In this document: positions 6,493 to 14,713 of the stretch, piece after piece | How the letters are laid out: every line of letters begins with the position of its first letter | Position numbering within the stretch: the stretch's first letter is position 1 | Assembly: GCA_002878375.1 (NCBI GenBank) | Contig: NIRF01000015.1 | Coordinates: forward strand, 1 to 35,016 | Direction: 5' to 3' | Length of the DNA stretch: 35,016 bases | Source: Dictyoglomus sp. NZ13-RE01 | Lineage (GTDB): Bacteria; Dictyoglomota; Dictyoglomia; Dictyoglomales; Dictyoglomaceae | Made by a program: the position numbers and the translations under genes | The notes under the pieces: generated by a model | Databases searched by the model: none | Told to the model about the DNA's origin: nothing | Seen by the model: the letters and a program-made list of their open reading frames with translations, nothing else

Positions 6493-8443
6493 GCTAAGTA
6501 AGGAGTTAGGAATAGAAAGTAAAGAACTAATGAAGATGCTTACTGATTTGGGGTTTTCCTTTAAATCACCTTTAAGTAATATAGATGCTGAGACTGAGGA
6601 AGTTATAAAGGACTTATTAAAGGAGAAGGAATCTAAAAATTCTTCTCCCCCCACATCTCAGGTTGTTGTAGAAGAGAAAGTAGAAAAAGAAATTGAAGTT
6701 AAGGCAGTTCAGAAGGAAGAAAAGAAAGAGGATACAAAAAAGGAGAAGGTTATAAAAATTCATGGTTCTATTACAGTAAGAGAACTTGCAGAATTGATGA
6801 ATATTTCTCCTACGAATTTGATTTTAAAACTTATGGAAATGAAAATAATGGCCAATGTGAATCAATTATTGGAACCTGATGTGGTTAAGAAAGTTTGTGA
6901 GAAATTTGGTTATAAAGTTGAAGAAGTAAAAAAGATTGAATTAGTAAAGAAGAAAGGACTTACTCCAGAAGAAGAAAAGAGATTAAAGCCAAGACCACCT
7001 GTTGTGGTTGTAATGGGACATGTGGACCATGGTAAAACTACACTCTTAGATGCTATAAGAAAGACAAATGTGGCGGAGAGAGAGTATGGTGGAATTACCC
7101 AGCATATTGGAGCATCGGTGGTAGAATACAAAGGGAAAAAAATAGTATTTTTAGATACCCCTGGACACGAAGCATTCACTGCTTTGAGAGCACGAGGGGC
7201 TCAAGTTACTGATATTGCTGTTTTAGTTGTTGCTGCGGATGATGGAGTTATGCCTCAAACTGTAGAGGCTATAAATCATGCAAAAGCTGCTGATGTACCA
7301 ATTATTGTTGCTATAAATAAAATTGACAAACCAGAAGCCAATGTTGAGAGAGTTAAACAGCAATTATCAGAGTATGGGTTAATTCCAGAAGAGTGGGGCG
7401 GAGATACTGTAATGGTGCCTATATCAGCAAAAAGAAGACAGGGAATTGATGATTTATTAGAAATGATTCTCCTTGTTGCAGAAATACAAGAATTAAGAGC
7501 GGATCCATCAGCAACTCCTAAAGGAGTTATTATCGAAACAAGAATAGATAAAGGGAGAGGTCCAGTTGCAACAGTTATAGTACAAGAAGGTACTTTGAAA
7601 ATTGGGCAGTATTTTGTTGCAGGCGATGTAAAGGGTAAGGTTAGGAGTATGTTTGATGATAAAAACAATCCATTAAAGGAGGCAGGACCTTCTCAGCCAG
7701 TAGAGGTTTCAGGTTTTGAGGACTTACCACAAGCAGGGGATATCTTCCAAGTAGTTTCAAGTGAAAAGGAAGCAGATGAAATTTTGGAGGAAAGGAAAAA
7801 GCAAAAAGAGGTATCAACTTTTGAATTGGTTGGAGAGGGAGAAAAAATTCTTCCAATTATTATAAAGGCAGATACGCAAGGCTCATTGGAGGCTATTCTT
7901 CAAACCATAAGTAAGATGGATAGTGAGGACGTTACATTAAAAATTATTCATTCAGCAGTAGGAAGTATAACTGAAAGTGATGTTATGCTTGCATCTGCAT
8001 CAAAAGCTATGATTATAGGTTTTAATGTTAGACCTGATAGTAAAGCAAATAGTGCTCTTTCCAGAGAAAAAGTCCAAGTAAAAACTTATAGAGTGATATA
8101 TGAGATTATAGATGACTTGAATAATATAATTAAAGGATTGAAGGCTCCCGAAGTTAAGGAAGTAATAATAGGAAGAGCTGAAGTTAAAGCTACATTCAAT
8201 ATTCCAAGAGTTGGTACTGTAGCTGGTGTATTTGTTAGAGAGGGTAAAATTCAGAGGAATGCCAGAGTACGTTTGTTAAGAGATGGTGTGATAATCTATG
8301 ATGGTAAAATTGCATCTTTGAAGCGCTTTAAAGAAGATGTAACTGAGGTTTTGACTAATTTTGAATGTGGAGTAGGATTGGAGAATTTCGGAGATATCAA
8401 GCCAGGAGACCAATTAGAAGTTTACGTTTTGCAGAATCAATAG
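6473..8443 (+). CDS. infB: Translation initiation factor IF-2
   Basis: The GTPase that delivers initiator tRNA and joins ribosomal subunits. The 656 residues include an N-terminal IF2-N helix domain (1-50), a short Lys/Glu linker, a second IF2-N-like domain (~95-150), the G domain with GHVDHGKT (182-189), DTPGHEAF, and NKID, then the beta-barrel domains and C-terminal fMet-tRNA-binding domain. The short N-terminal extension is typical of thermophiles. It starts within the end of ylxR (20-base overlap) behind GGGGGGAG-rich sequence, suggesting translational coupling. Confidence 0.98.
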   Translation: MKKRIYELSKELGIESKELMKMLTDLGFSFKSPLSNIDAETEEVIKDLLKEKESKNSSPPTSQVVVEEKVEKEIEVKAVQKEEKKEDTKKEKVIKIHGSITVRELAELMNISPTNLILKLMEMKIMANVNQLLEPDVVKKVCEKFGYKVEEVKKIELVKKKGLTPEEEKRLKPRPPVVVVMGHVDHGKTTLLDAIRKTNVAEREYGGITQHIGASVVEYKGKKIVFLDTPGHEAFTALRARGAQVTDIAVLVVAADDGVMPQTVEAINHAKAADVPIIVAINKIDKPEANVERVKQQLSEYGLIPEEWGGDTVMVPISAKRRQGIDDLLEMILLVAEIQELRADPSATPKGVIIETRIDKGRGPVATVIVQEGTLKIGQYFVAGDVKGKVRSMFDDKNNPLKEAGPSQPVEVSGFEDLPQAGDIFQVVSSEKEADEILEERKKQKEVSTFELVGEGEKILPIIIKADTQGSLEAILQTISKMDSEDVTLKIIHSAVGSITESDVMLASASKAMIIGFNVRPDSKANSALSREKVQVKTYRVIYEIIDDLNNIIKGLKAPEVKEVIIGRAEVKATFNIPRVGTVAGVFVREGKIQRNARVRLLRDGVIIYDGKIASLKRFKEDVTEVLTNFECGVGLENFGDIKPGDQLEVYVLQNQ

Positions 8444-8446
8444 TTT

Positions 8447-8728
8447 ATGGTTGTTGGTGTTTGTAGAATAATATTGTCAATTCCAGAAAGTTTTTCTCTA
8501 AAAGAGAAAAGAAGAGTAAAACAGAGCATAACTGAAAAAGTTAGAAGTAGGTTTAATGTTTCTATTGCTGAAATAGAGTCACAGGATATTTTGAATCAAT
8601 TAGTCTTGGGAATAAGTTGTGTGTCTACAGATTCTAACCATATATATAAAGTATTTTCAGAAGTTATAAGCTTAGTGGAAAAAGAAAAAGACAGCTACAT
8701 AGTAGACTATGAAATAGATATATTTTGA
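8447..8728 (+). CDS. ylxP: YlxP/DUF503 family protein
   Basis: A 93-residue protein of the DUF503 family, commonly sited between infB and rbfA. It shows the family's opening (VVGVCRIILSIPESFSLKEKRRVKQSI) and the NVSIAEIESQD pattern. It starts 3 bases after infB and its stop overlaps the rbfA upstream region. Genetic context points to ribosome assembly or translation, but the biochemical role is not established. Confidence 0.92.
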   Translation: MVVGVCRIILSIPESFSLKEKRRVKQSITEKVRSRFNVSIAEIESQDILNQLVLGISCVSTDSNHIYKVFSEVISLVEKEKDSYIVDYEIDIF

Positions 8729-8748
8729 TTAAGAAGGAGATGATTACA

Positions 8749-9102
8749 TTGAAACAGAGACAAGAAAGGCTAAGTGAACTACTTAGGATTGAAATTAGCG
8801 AGATACTTTTGAAAAGAGTAAAAGACCCAAGGATATCTTCCTTTTTGTCTATTACAGAGATCAAATTAAGTAAGGATTTGAGGTATGCTCATGTTTTTGT
8901 TAGTGTATTTGGCAATGAGGATGTAAAGAAGAATACTCTTAAAGGTTTGGAGAGTGCAAAGGGGTTTATTAAGAGCGAAATTGGAAAAGACCTTAGGTTG
9001 AGATTTATACCAGAAATAATATTTGAATTAGATGACTCCTTAGAAAGAGGAGATAGAGTACTTAGAATAATGAAGGAATTAGGACTGGATGAGGAAGAAT
9101 AA
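8749..9102 (+). CDS. rbfA: Ribosome-binding factor A
   Basis: A KH-fold factor for late 30S maturation. I choose the TTG at 8749 as start (product begins MKQRQERLSELLRIEISEIL, as in other RbfA proteins), because AAGGAG at 8734-8739 is 9 bases ahead of it; an upstream TTG at 8725 and ATG at 8740 sit before or against the Shine-Dalgarno sequence. The VKDPRI and DLRYAHVFVSVF motifs are characteristic. Length is about 117 residues from this start. It overlaps nrnA by 14 bases. Confidence 0.95.
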   Translation: MKQRQERLSELLRIEISEILLKRVKDPRISSFLSITEIKLSKDLRYAHVFVSVFGNEDVKKNTLKGLESAKGFIKSEIGKDLRLRFIPEIIFELDDSLERGDRVLRIMKELGLDEEE

Positions 9103-10078
9103 AACTGTTAAGAGAATTTGGGAAGTTTTGAATAGTGAAGACAATTTTTTGTTAGTTACTCATAAAAATCCTGATGGAGATGCTGTTGGCTCCATCTTAG
9201 GATTATATTATTTTTTACTGGAAAGGAATAAAAAGGTCGATCTTTATATTCCAGGGGGCATTCCTTACTTTTATCAATTTTTGGCTGTTGAGAATTTAAG
9301 CACCTTTGATTGCAATAAAAGTTATAATGTTGCAGTTTTTTTGGATTGTGGTGATGTGGAAAGAATTGGTGAGAATAATGGCTTTATAGAAAAAATTCCT
9401 TTAATAATTAATATTGATCATCATCCAACCAATACTTATTTTGGAAATATTAACTTAGTTGACCCTTCCGCCTCTTCTGTAACTGAAATATTAACAAATT
9501 TAATTTTAAAGTTTGACAAGAATATATCAGAAAAGACCGCTGAATGTTTTTTAACAGGTCTTATTACAGATACAGGAAGTTTTAGATTTAGCAATACAAC
9601 TATAAATTCTTTAAAAACAGCTATAAAGTTAATGGAAAAGGGTGCAAACATCTCCTATATTTCTAAAGAAGTCTATGAAAAGAAAAGTTTATCCTCTCTT
9701 AAACTTCTTGGCACAGCATTAGTCAGGTTAAGAAGCGAGGACGGAATAGCTTATAGTTTTATTTCCCAGGAAGATATGATTGAGAATAATGCAAAAATTG
9801 AAGATATTGAGGGTATTATTGATGTTATAAGAACATTGAGAGAAAGTAAAATAGCAGTTTTATTTTATCCTATTTCATCTCAAACTACAAAAGTTAGTCT
9901 TAGGTCAAAATCGCAGAGTATAGATGTAGGTTCTATTGCTAAAAGTCATGGTGGGGGAGGGCATAAAGAGGCTGCAGGATTTGAAAAATTAGGAAAACCA
10001 GAAGATGTTTCTAAAGAGATTATACAAGAGTTAAAAGAATATATTAAGAGAAATGAATCATTTCTTATTAGTAAATAA
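9089..10078 (+). CDS. nrnA: DHH/DHHA1 phosphoesterase, NrnA type
   Basis: Degrades short RNA oligonucleotides and 3'-phosphoadenosine phosphate (bifunctional oligoribonuclease/pAp phosphatase). The 329 residues carry the DHH metal motifs: HKNPDGDAVG (25-34), a DCGD motif near residue 91 and DHHPTN near 111. The C-terminal DHHA1 substrate-binding domain ends in GGGGHKEAAGF. It sits between rbfA and truB, the same place as in many Firmicutes and Thermotogae. The start overlaps rbfA and the end overlaps truB by 26 bases. Confidence 0.93.
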   Translation: MRKNKTVKRIWEVLNSEDNFLLVTHKNPDGDAVGSILGLYYFLLERNKKVDLYIPGGIPYFYQFLAVENLSTFDCNKSYNVAVFLDCGDVERIGENNGFIEKIPLIINIDHHPTNTYFGNINLVDPSASSVTEILTNLILKFDKNISEKTAECFLTGLITDTGSFRFSNTTINSLKTAIKLMEKGANISYISKEVYEKKSLSSLKLLGTALVRLRSEDGIAYSFISQEDMIENNAKIEDIEGIIDVIRTLRESKIAVLFYPISSQTTKVSLRSKSQSIDVGSIAKSHGGGGHKEAAGFEKLGKPEDVSKEIIQELKEYIKRNESFLISK

Positions 10079-10916
10079 ACCACCTGGAATATCTACTTAC
10101 TATATTGTTGAAAGAGTTAAAGAAATTACAGGAATCAATAAAGTTGGGCATATGGGGACTTTAGATCCAAGAGCTTGTGGTCTTGTAATCATTGGTTTGG
10201 ATAAGGCAGTTAGGTTAGAAGAATTTATAATTAGATTAGATAAAACTTATATTACAGAGATAATTTTTGGAATAAAAAGTGATAGTTTTGATAGAGATTC
10301 AAAAAGTTTTTATTATCAACCTGTAGATATAAATGTAAATGATGTAGAAAGAGAGTTAGAATATTTAAAAGGAGAAATGGAGCAAGTTCCACCAGAATTC
10401 TCAGCTGTTAAAGTAAAAGGGAAAAGGGCATATGAATTGGCAAGAAAAGGAGAAAAATTTGAATTATCTCCTAAAAAGATTACTGTTTATTCAAGTAAGT
10501 TATTATATTTCACAAAGGAAAAATTTCCAAAGGCTTTAGTTGAATTTACTGTTTCTTCTGGAACTTATATAAGAAGTTTAGTTGGGGAGTTAGGAAGTAG
10601 ACTAAATGTCTTTGCCATGACATCTTTTCTTTTAAGAACTAAAATAGGTAATTTTTCTATAAATGATGCTATTCTTTTTAAAAATCTGAGAAAAGAATGG
10701 AAAGATAGGCTAATACCAGCAATAAAATTATTAAATTTGCCAACCTTTGTTATTCCTTATGAATTGGAGCCAAGAATAAAAAATGGAAATCCCATTAAAA
10801 CATTTGATAATTCTATTGTTGAGGGAACAATTGCTTTAGTTAATCAAAAAGATGAATTAATAGCTATTGCCCAATATGATGGGAAATTGATAAAACCTAA
10901 AAAGGTGTTCTTATGA
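10053..10916 (+). CDS. truB: tRNA pseudouridine(55) synthase
   Basis: Makes pseudouridine 55 in the T-arm of tRNAs. At 287 residues it has NKPPGIST (8-15) and the catalytic Asp38 in GHMGTLDPR, followed by the EQVPPEFSAVKVKGKRAYELAR substrate loop and the GTYIRSLVGELG motif. After TLDP the usual AxG is ACG here, which is conservative. It begins within the nrnA coding sequence (26-base overlap) and its stop overlaps the ATG of ribF-cmk. Confidence 0.95.
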   Translation: MNHFLLVNKPPGISTYYIVERVKEITGINKVGHMGTLDPRACGLVIIGLDKAVRLEEFIIRLDKTYITEIIFGIKSDSFDRDSKSFYYQPVDINVNDVERELEYLKGEMEQVPPEFSAVKVKGKRAYELARKGEKFELSPKKITVYSSKLLYFTKEKFPKALVEFTVSSGTYIRSLVGELGSRLNVFAMTSFLLRTKIGNFSINDAILFKNLRKEWKDRLIPAIKLLNLPTFVIPYELEPRIKNGNPIKTFDNSIVEGTIALVNQKDELIAIAQYDGKLIKPKKVFL

Positions 10917-12484
10917 TTGAGAAATATTTAGAAAAGGTAAAACTCAACAGTTTAGATGATAGAAATGGCTTTACAATTACTATCGGATTTTTTGATGGAA
11001 TTCATAAAGGACATCAGTATATCTTAAGAGAGCTAAGGAAACACTCTTTTGAAAATAATTTGTATAGTGCAGTTATAAGTTTTGATAACGAATTTCTTAG
11101 ACTTCTTAAAAAGACCCAAAGTACACTGCTTACTCTTGAGGAAAAAAAGAAATTTCTGTCCTTTTTAGGAATTGATTATTTAATGATATTAAAGTTTTCT
11201 CAGGATATTATAAAGCTAAAGCCCAAGGAGTTTATCAGAGAATTATTGGATAATATTGATATAAAGTGTATTTGTGTTGGGGAGAATTTTAGATTTGGAA
11301 AAGATAAACAAGGAGATGTTAATACTCTTAAAGAATTAGGAGACCTTTTTGGGTTTAAAGTCAGGATATTTCCTCTTCTAAAGAATAATGATACTTTATC
11401 AAGCAGTAGTATTAGAGGTTTATTAGAAAAGGGTAAAGTTGATGAGGCAAAAGAGAAGCTTGGCTATTATTATTTTATAAGAAGCAAGGTTATTGAAGGG
11501 GACAAGATAGGAAGAAGTATTGGCTTTCCTACTGCAAACATAGAGGTTCCAAATAAGATTATCCCCTCTAATGGCATATATAGAGGAAAAGTAATGGTAA
11601 ATGAAAAATTCTATAAAACTGCCGTATATATAGGGAATAAACCTACTTTCAATAATCCTAAGGGTAGGATTATTGAGGCTCATATTTTAGATTATCAAGG
11701 GGATGATTTAGTTGATAAAGAAATTGAGGTTATTTTCCAAGAATTTATAAGAGAGGAGAGAAAGTTTAAAAATTTGGATGAACTTAAGGAGCAAATAGCA
11801 AAAGATGTGGACTATGTTAGAAGTTATTCTGAGAAGGTTAAGGGGATTATAACAATTGATGGTCCTGCAGGATCTGGAAAAACAACTGTTGCAAAACTTT
11901 TAGCAAAAACATTAGATTATGATTATTTAGATAGTGGTGCTTTGTATAGAGCTGTAGCCTATATGAAAATTAAAGAAAATCTTAATAGTAATGAGGATTT
12001 GATTTCTTATTTGGGGAAGAGTCCTTTTAAGTTTTTTTGGGATGGAGAGGAATTTAAAGTTTTCTATAAAGATAAGGATATCTCTAAGATTATAAGAAGT
12101 GATGAGATTGGAAGAGGGGCATCTATTGTTGGTACCATAAAAGATGTAAGGGATATATTAACTAACATGCAGAGAGAATTTTATAAAGAAAATAAGGGAC
12201 TGGTTATTGAGGGCAGAGATAGTGGAACTTATGTTTTTCCTAATGCAAATCTTAAAATATATCTTACTGCGAATTTAGAAGTTAGGGCAAAAAGAAGAGC
12301 GACAGAACTTAATGAAGATTACAAAAAAATATTAGAGTCAATTAAAGAAAGGGATTTAAAAGATAGTACCAGAGCAGTTGCTCCTTTAAAGATTCCAGAT
12401 GATGCATTTATTATTGATACCTCATATTTATCTCCAAAAGATGTAGTTTTGGAAATCATATCGTTGTATTTAAAGGTGTTATGA
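10913..12484 (+). CDS. Fused riboflavin kinase/FAD synthetase and cytidylate kinase
   Basis: A single 523-codon frame joins two complete enzymes. Residues 1-~305 are RibF: the nucleotidyltransferase domain with GFFDGIHKGH (25-34), SSSIRGLLE near 163, and the flavokinase domain with GRSIGFPTANI (200-210) and NGIYRG. Residues ~311-523 are CMP kinase (Cmk): P-loop GPAGSGKTT (317-325), the EGRDSGTYVFPNA motif (433-445) and the RRATEL and RDLKDSTR lid region. RibF makes FMN and FAD from riboflavin; Cmk phosphorylates CMP/dCMP. The join is only about ten residues after the normal end of RibF, with no ATG or Shine-Dalgarno sequence near it, so the product should be one polypeptide. RibF usually follows truB, which fits; the Cmk fusion is unusual. 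It overlaps truB and birA by 4 bases each. Confidence 0.93.
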   Translation: MIEKYLEKVKLNSLDDRNGFTITIGFFDGIHKGHQYILRELRKHSFENNLYSAVISFDNEFLRLLKKTQSTLLTLEEKKKFLSFLGIDYLMILKFSQDIIKLKPKEFIRELLDNIDIKCICVGENFRFGKDKQGDVNTLKELGDLFGFKVRIFPLLKNNDTLSSSSIRGLLEKGKVDEAKEKLGYYYFIRSKVIEGDKIGRSIGFPTANIEVPNKIIPSNGIYRGKVMVNEKFYKTAVYIGNKPTFNNPKGRIIEAHILDYQGDDLVDKEIEVIFQEFIREERKFKNLDELKEQIAKDVDYVRSYSEKVKGIITIDGPAGSGKTTVAKLLAKTLDYDYLDSGALYRAVAYMKIKENLNSNEDLISYLGKSPFKFFWDGEEFKVFYKDKDISKIIRSDEIGRGASIVGTIKDVRDILTNMQREFYKENKGLVIEGRDSGTYVFPNANLKIYLTANLEVRAKRRATELNEDYKKILESIKERDLKDSTRAVAPLKIPDDAFIIDTSYLSPKDVVLEIISLYLKVL

Positions 12485-13200
12485 GGATTTATTCTTATAA
12501 AGAGCTTGATTCTACAATGGATATAGCCCATGAATTGGCAAAGAAAGGGGAAGAGGAAGGAACCATAGTATTGGCGGATGTTCAGAGAAAGGGAAGGGGA
12601 AGGAAGGGAAATTATTGGGAATCACCAGAGGGGGGACTTTGGTTTTCAGTAATATTTTATCCGAAACTGAGAAAGGAAGAGATAAAGTTTCTTCCCATTG
12701 TTTTTTGTGTTAGTGTTATTCAGGGTTTGGAATTATTTTTAACTAAAAGAATCAATGTTAAGTGGCCAAATGATATTGAATTAGATGGTAAAAAGGTTGG
12801 AGGTATTCTCTTAGAAAGTTCTTGGAATGGAGATAAGCTTGAATATGTTATATGTGGGGTTGGAATTAATTTATTTGTTCCTTTGGATTTTTTTAAGGAT
12901 AGAAATTTAAATGCTACATCACTACTTCCTTATCTCATTGAAAAAGATAAGTTTTTAATATTAAAAGCAATATGGGAAAAGATGCTCTTAAATTATGAAA
13001 ATTATCCATATAATTGGGATTTAATTTATCAATACTATTTAGAAAAATTTCCTTATGTTGGGAAAATTGCTTTGATAAGGCAAGAAGCAGACTCTAAATT
13101 TGTAAAAATACTTAAAGTTTCGAGAGAGGGTGCTTTAATTGTGGAGGAAGAGGGGGAGATTAAAAAATACGAATGGGGTGAAATAAGTGTTAGACATTAA
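12481..13200 (+). CDS. birA: Biotin-[acetyl-CoA-carboxylase] ligase, catalytic-only form
   Basis: Attaches biotin to carboxyl-carrier proteins through biotinyl-AMP. The 239 residues begin with STMD and contain the GRGRKG biotinyl-AMP loop (38-43), KWPNDIELDGKKVGGIL, and the C-terminal SH3-like domain. There is no N-terminal helix-turn-helix, so this enzyme cannot act as a DNA-binding repressor as in E. coli. It starts in a 4-base ATGA overlap with ribF-cmk and its stop overlaps the next gene's GTG. Confidence 0.95.
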   Translation: MRIYSYKELDSTMDIAHELAKKGEEEGTIVLADVQRKGRGRKGNYWESPEGGLWFSVIFYPKLRKEEIKFLPIVFCVSVIQGLELFLTKRINVKWPNDIELDGKKVGGILLESSWNGDKLEYVICGVGINLFVPLDFFKDRNLNATSLLPYLIEKDKFLILKAIWEKMLLNYENYPYNWDLIYQYYLEKFPYVGKIALIRQEADSKFVKILKVSREGALIVEEEGEIKKYEWGEISVRH

Positions 13201-13978
13201 AAGTATAAAGGGCTTTTTAATAGATTTGGATGGCTGTATTTATAGAGGAAATCAGCCTTTACCGTCTTCTAAAGAATTTATTGATTTTCTTCATAAAAGG
13301 TCTTATAAAGTGTTATTTTTAACTAATAATTCAACCCAACTCCCATCAGAGTATGTTAAAAAACTGAGGAATATGGATATATTTGCAGAAGAAAAAGAGA
13401 TTTTAACTTCTGGAGTTGCAACTGCTCTCTACTTGAAAAATTGGAAACAAAAGGGAAAAGCTTATGTTATAGGCGAAAATGCGTTGAAAGAGGCTATTTT
13501 AAGTGTGGGATGGGAGATTGATGATAATGATGTGGATGCAGTGGTTGTAGGGTTAGATAGAAATTTTACTTTTGAGAAATTAAAAAAAGCAAATTATTTA
13601 ATAAGAAAAGGGGCAAGATTTATAGCTACAAATCCTGATAAAACTTTTCCTCAAGAAAATTCTATAGAGCCTGGTGCAGGATCTATAGTATCTGCAGTAA
13701 GTTCTGCTTCTCAGAGAAGACCTATTGTAATTGGTAAGCCATCATCTTATATAGGTAAAATAGCTTTGTCAATGCTTGATCTTTTGCCTTCTGAGGTGGC
13801 AATAGTTGGAGATAGAATTGATACTGATGTTCTTTTGGCTAAAAGGATTAAGTCTATTTCTTTTTTGGTATTGACTGGAGTTTCTACAAATGAAGATTTG
13901 GTGAAGAGCAAGATTAAGCCAGATCTTGTTTTTAATAACCTAACTGAACTTCTAAATCTATTAGAGAATAGTCTTTAA
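13187..13978 (+). CDS. HAD-IIA family phosphatase (NagD/PNPase-like)
   Basis: A cytoplasmic HAD-superfamily hydrolase of 263 residues. Motif I is DLDGCIYRG (13-21) with nucleophile Asp13 and acid/base Asp15; motif II is FLTNNST (~45-51), followed by a C2 cap and motif III/IV GKPSS...VGDRIDTDV. This architecture matches NagD and p-nitrophenyl phosphatases, which dephosphorylate small sugar or nucleotide phosphates; the actual substrate is unknown. It begins at GTG 13187, overlapping birA by 14 bases. It is the last gene of the long operon, and its end overlaps the convergent DUF3307 gene by 18 bases. Confidence 0.9.
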   Translation: MLDIKSIKGFLIDLDGCIYRGNQPLPSSKEFIDFLHKRSYKVLFLTNNSTQLPSEYVKKLRNMDIFAEEKEILTSGVATALYLKNWKQKGKAYVIGENALKEAILSVGWEIDDNDVDAVVVGLDRNFTFEKLKKANYLIRKGARFIATNPDKTFPQENSIEPGAGSIVSAVSSASQRRPIVIGKPSSYIGKIALSMLDLLPSEVAIVGDRIDTDVLLAKRIKSISFLVLTGVSTNEDLVKSKIKPDLVFNNLTELLNLLENSL

Positions 13979-14713
13979 AAAAATTAATACGGTCATCAAA
14001 AGAAATATATCTATTGTATTATTTATGAGAAAGATTTTTTTAGTAAGCTTAAGGTAATACAAATCACACAAAATTTTAATGAAGAATACAAAAATTGGTA
14101 TTGAGATGTTTATGTTTAGCCAAAATAGTATAAAGATTACACCTTTAAATAAAGCTTCCAAATATTTTTCTTTTATTGGAATACCATTATTTGTAAAACT
14201 TTCTGATGAGTTAAAGTGTTTCCTCACATAATAATTAATAATAGTTCCTGCAAATACTACGATTATAAAACCTATAGAAATTAGTATTAGATAATTGCTG
14301 TTATAAAAGTTTTTCCAATATTTGCCTAAATAAGGATTTTCCCAATAAATTACTTCTTTGCTCCCTGGCAATAAGAAGATAGCCATAAGAGAAAGTAAGT
14401 GTTCTAATTGATCAAATAAAAAGTATAGCAAGTTATCTTGTTCTTTAAATTTATTAGATACTTTTACTCTGGTCCAGTCAATGTATATGTGAAAAATTGA
14501 AAGAAGTAGTAGATATATCCAAGAATATATATATTTCAAGTAGGGAACAGAAAAGATTATGGAAAGAATAAAGAATATACTTACATGTAAAAAGACTCCC
14601 CAAAAAGATCTTTTTTTCAATCTAAAAATTGTGTTTGTTTGAAGGGGAAAATCTGCTAAGAGGTGAGCAAGTAAAAGTCTTAGGAACCAGAACATAACAA
14701 TCCCTTCTTCCAT
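13961..14713 (-). CDS. DUF3307 family membrane protein
   Basis: A 250-residue integral membrane protein with about six to seven hydrophobic segments. The N-terminal pattern LLLAHLLADFPLQTN (His17, Asp21, Gln25), then HIYIDWTRVK and FDQLEHLLS, matches the DUF3307 family from memory. The conserved His, Asp and Gln in the membrane suggest an enzyme or metal site, but no function is established. The start at 14713 overlaps the HD-GYP gene by 34 bases; an internal ATG at 14695 (MFWFLRLL) would also overlap. It is the last gene of the FecR/cyclase operon, so it may belong to the same signalling module. Confidence 0.8.
   Translation of the reverse strand: MEEGIVMFWFLRLLLAHLLADFPLQTNTIFRLKKRSFWGVFLHVSIFFILSIIFSVPYLKYIYSWIYLLLLSIFHIYIDWTRVKVSNKFKEQDNLLYFLFDQLEHLLSLMAIFLLPGSKEVIYWENPYLGKYWKNFYNSNYLILISIGFIIVVFAGTIINYYVRKHFNSSESFTNNGIPIKEKYLEALFKGVIFILFWLNINISIPIFVFFIKILCDLYYLKLTKKIFLINNTIDIFLLMTVLIFLKTIL

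Noticed and set aside
6910-7856. Three minus-strand open frames opposite infB
   Set aside because: They lie fully antisense to a strongly conserved gene and have no Shine-Dalgarno site or recognisable product.
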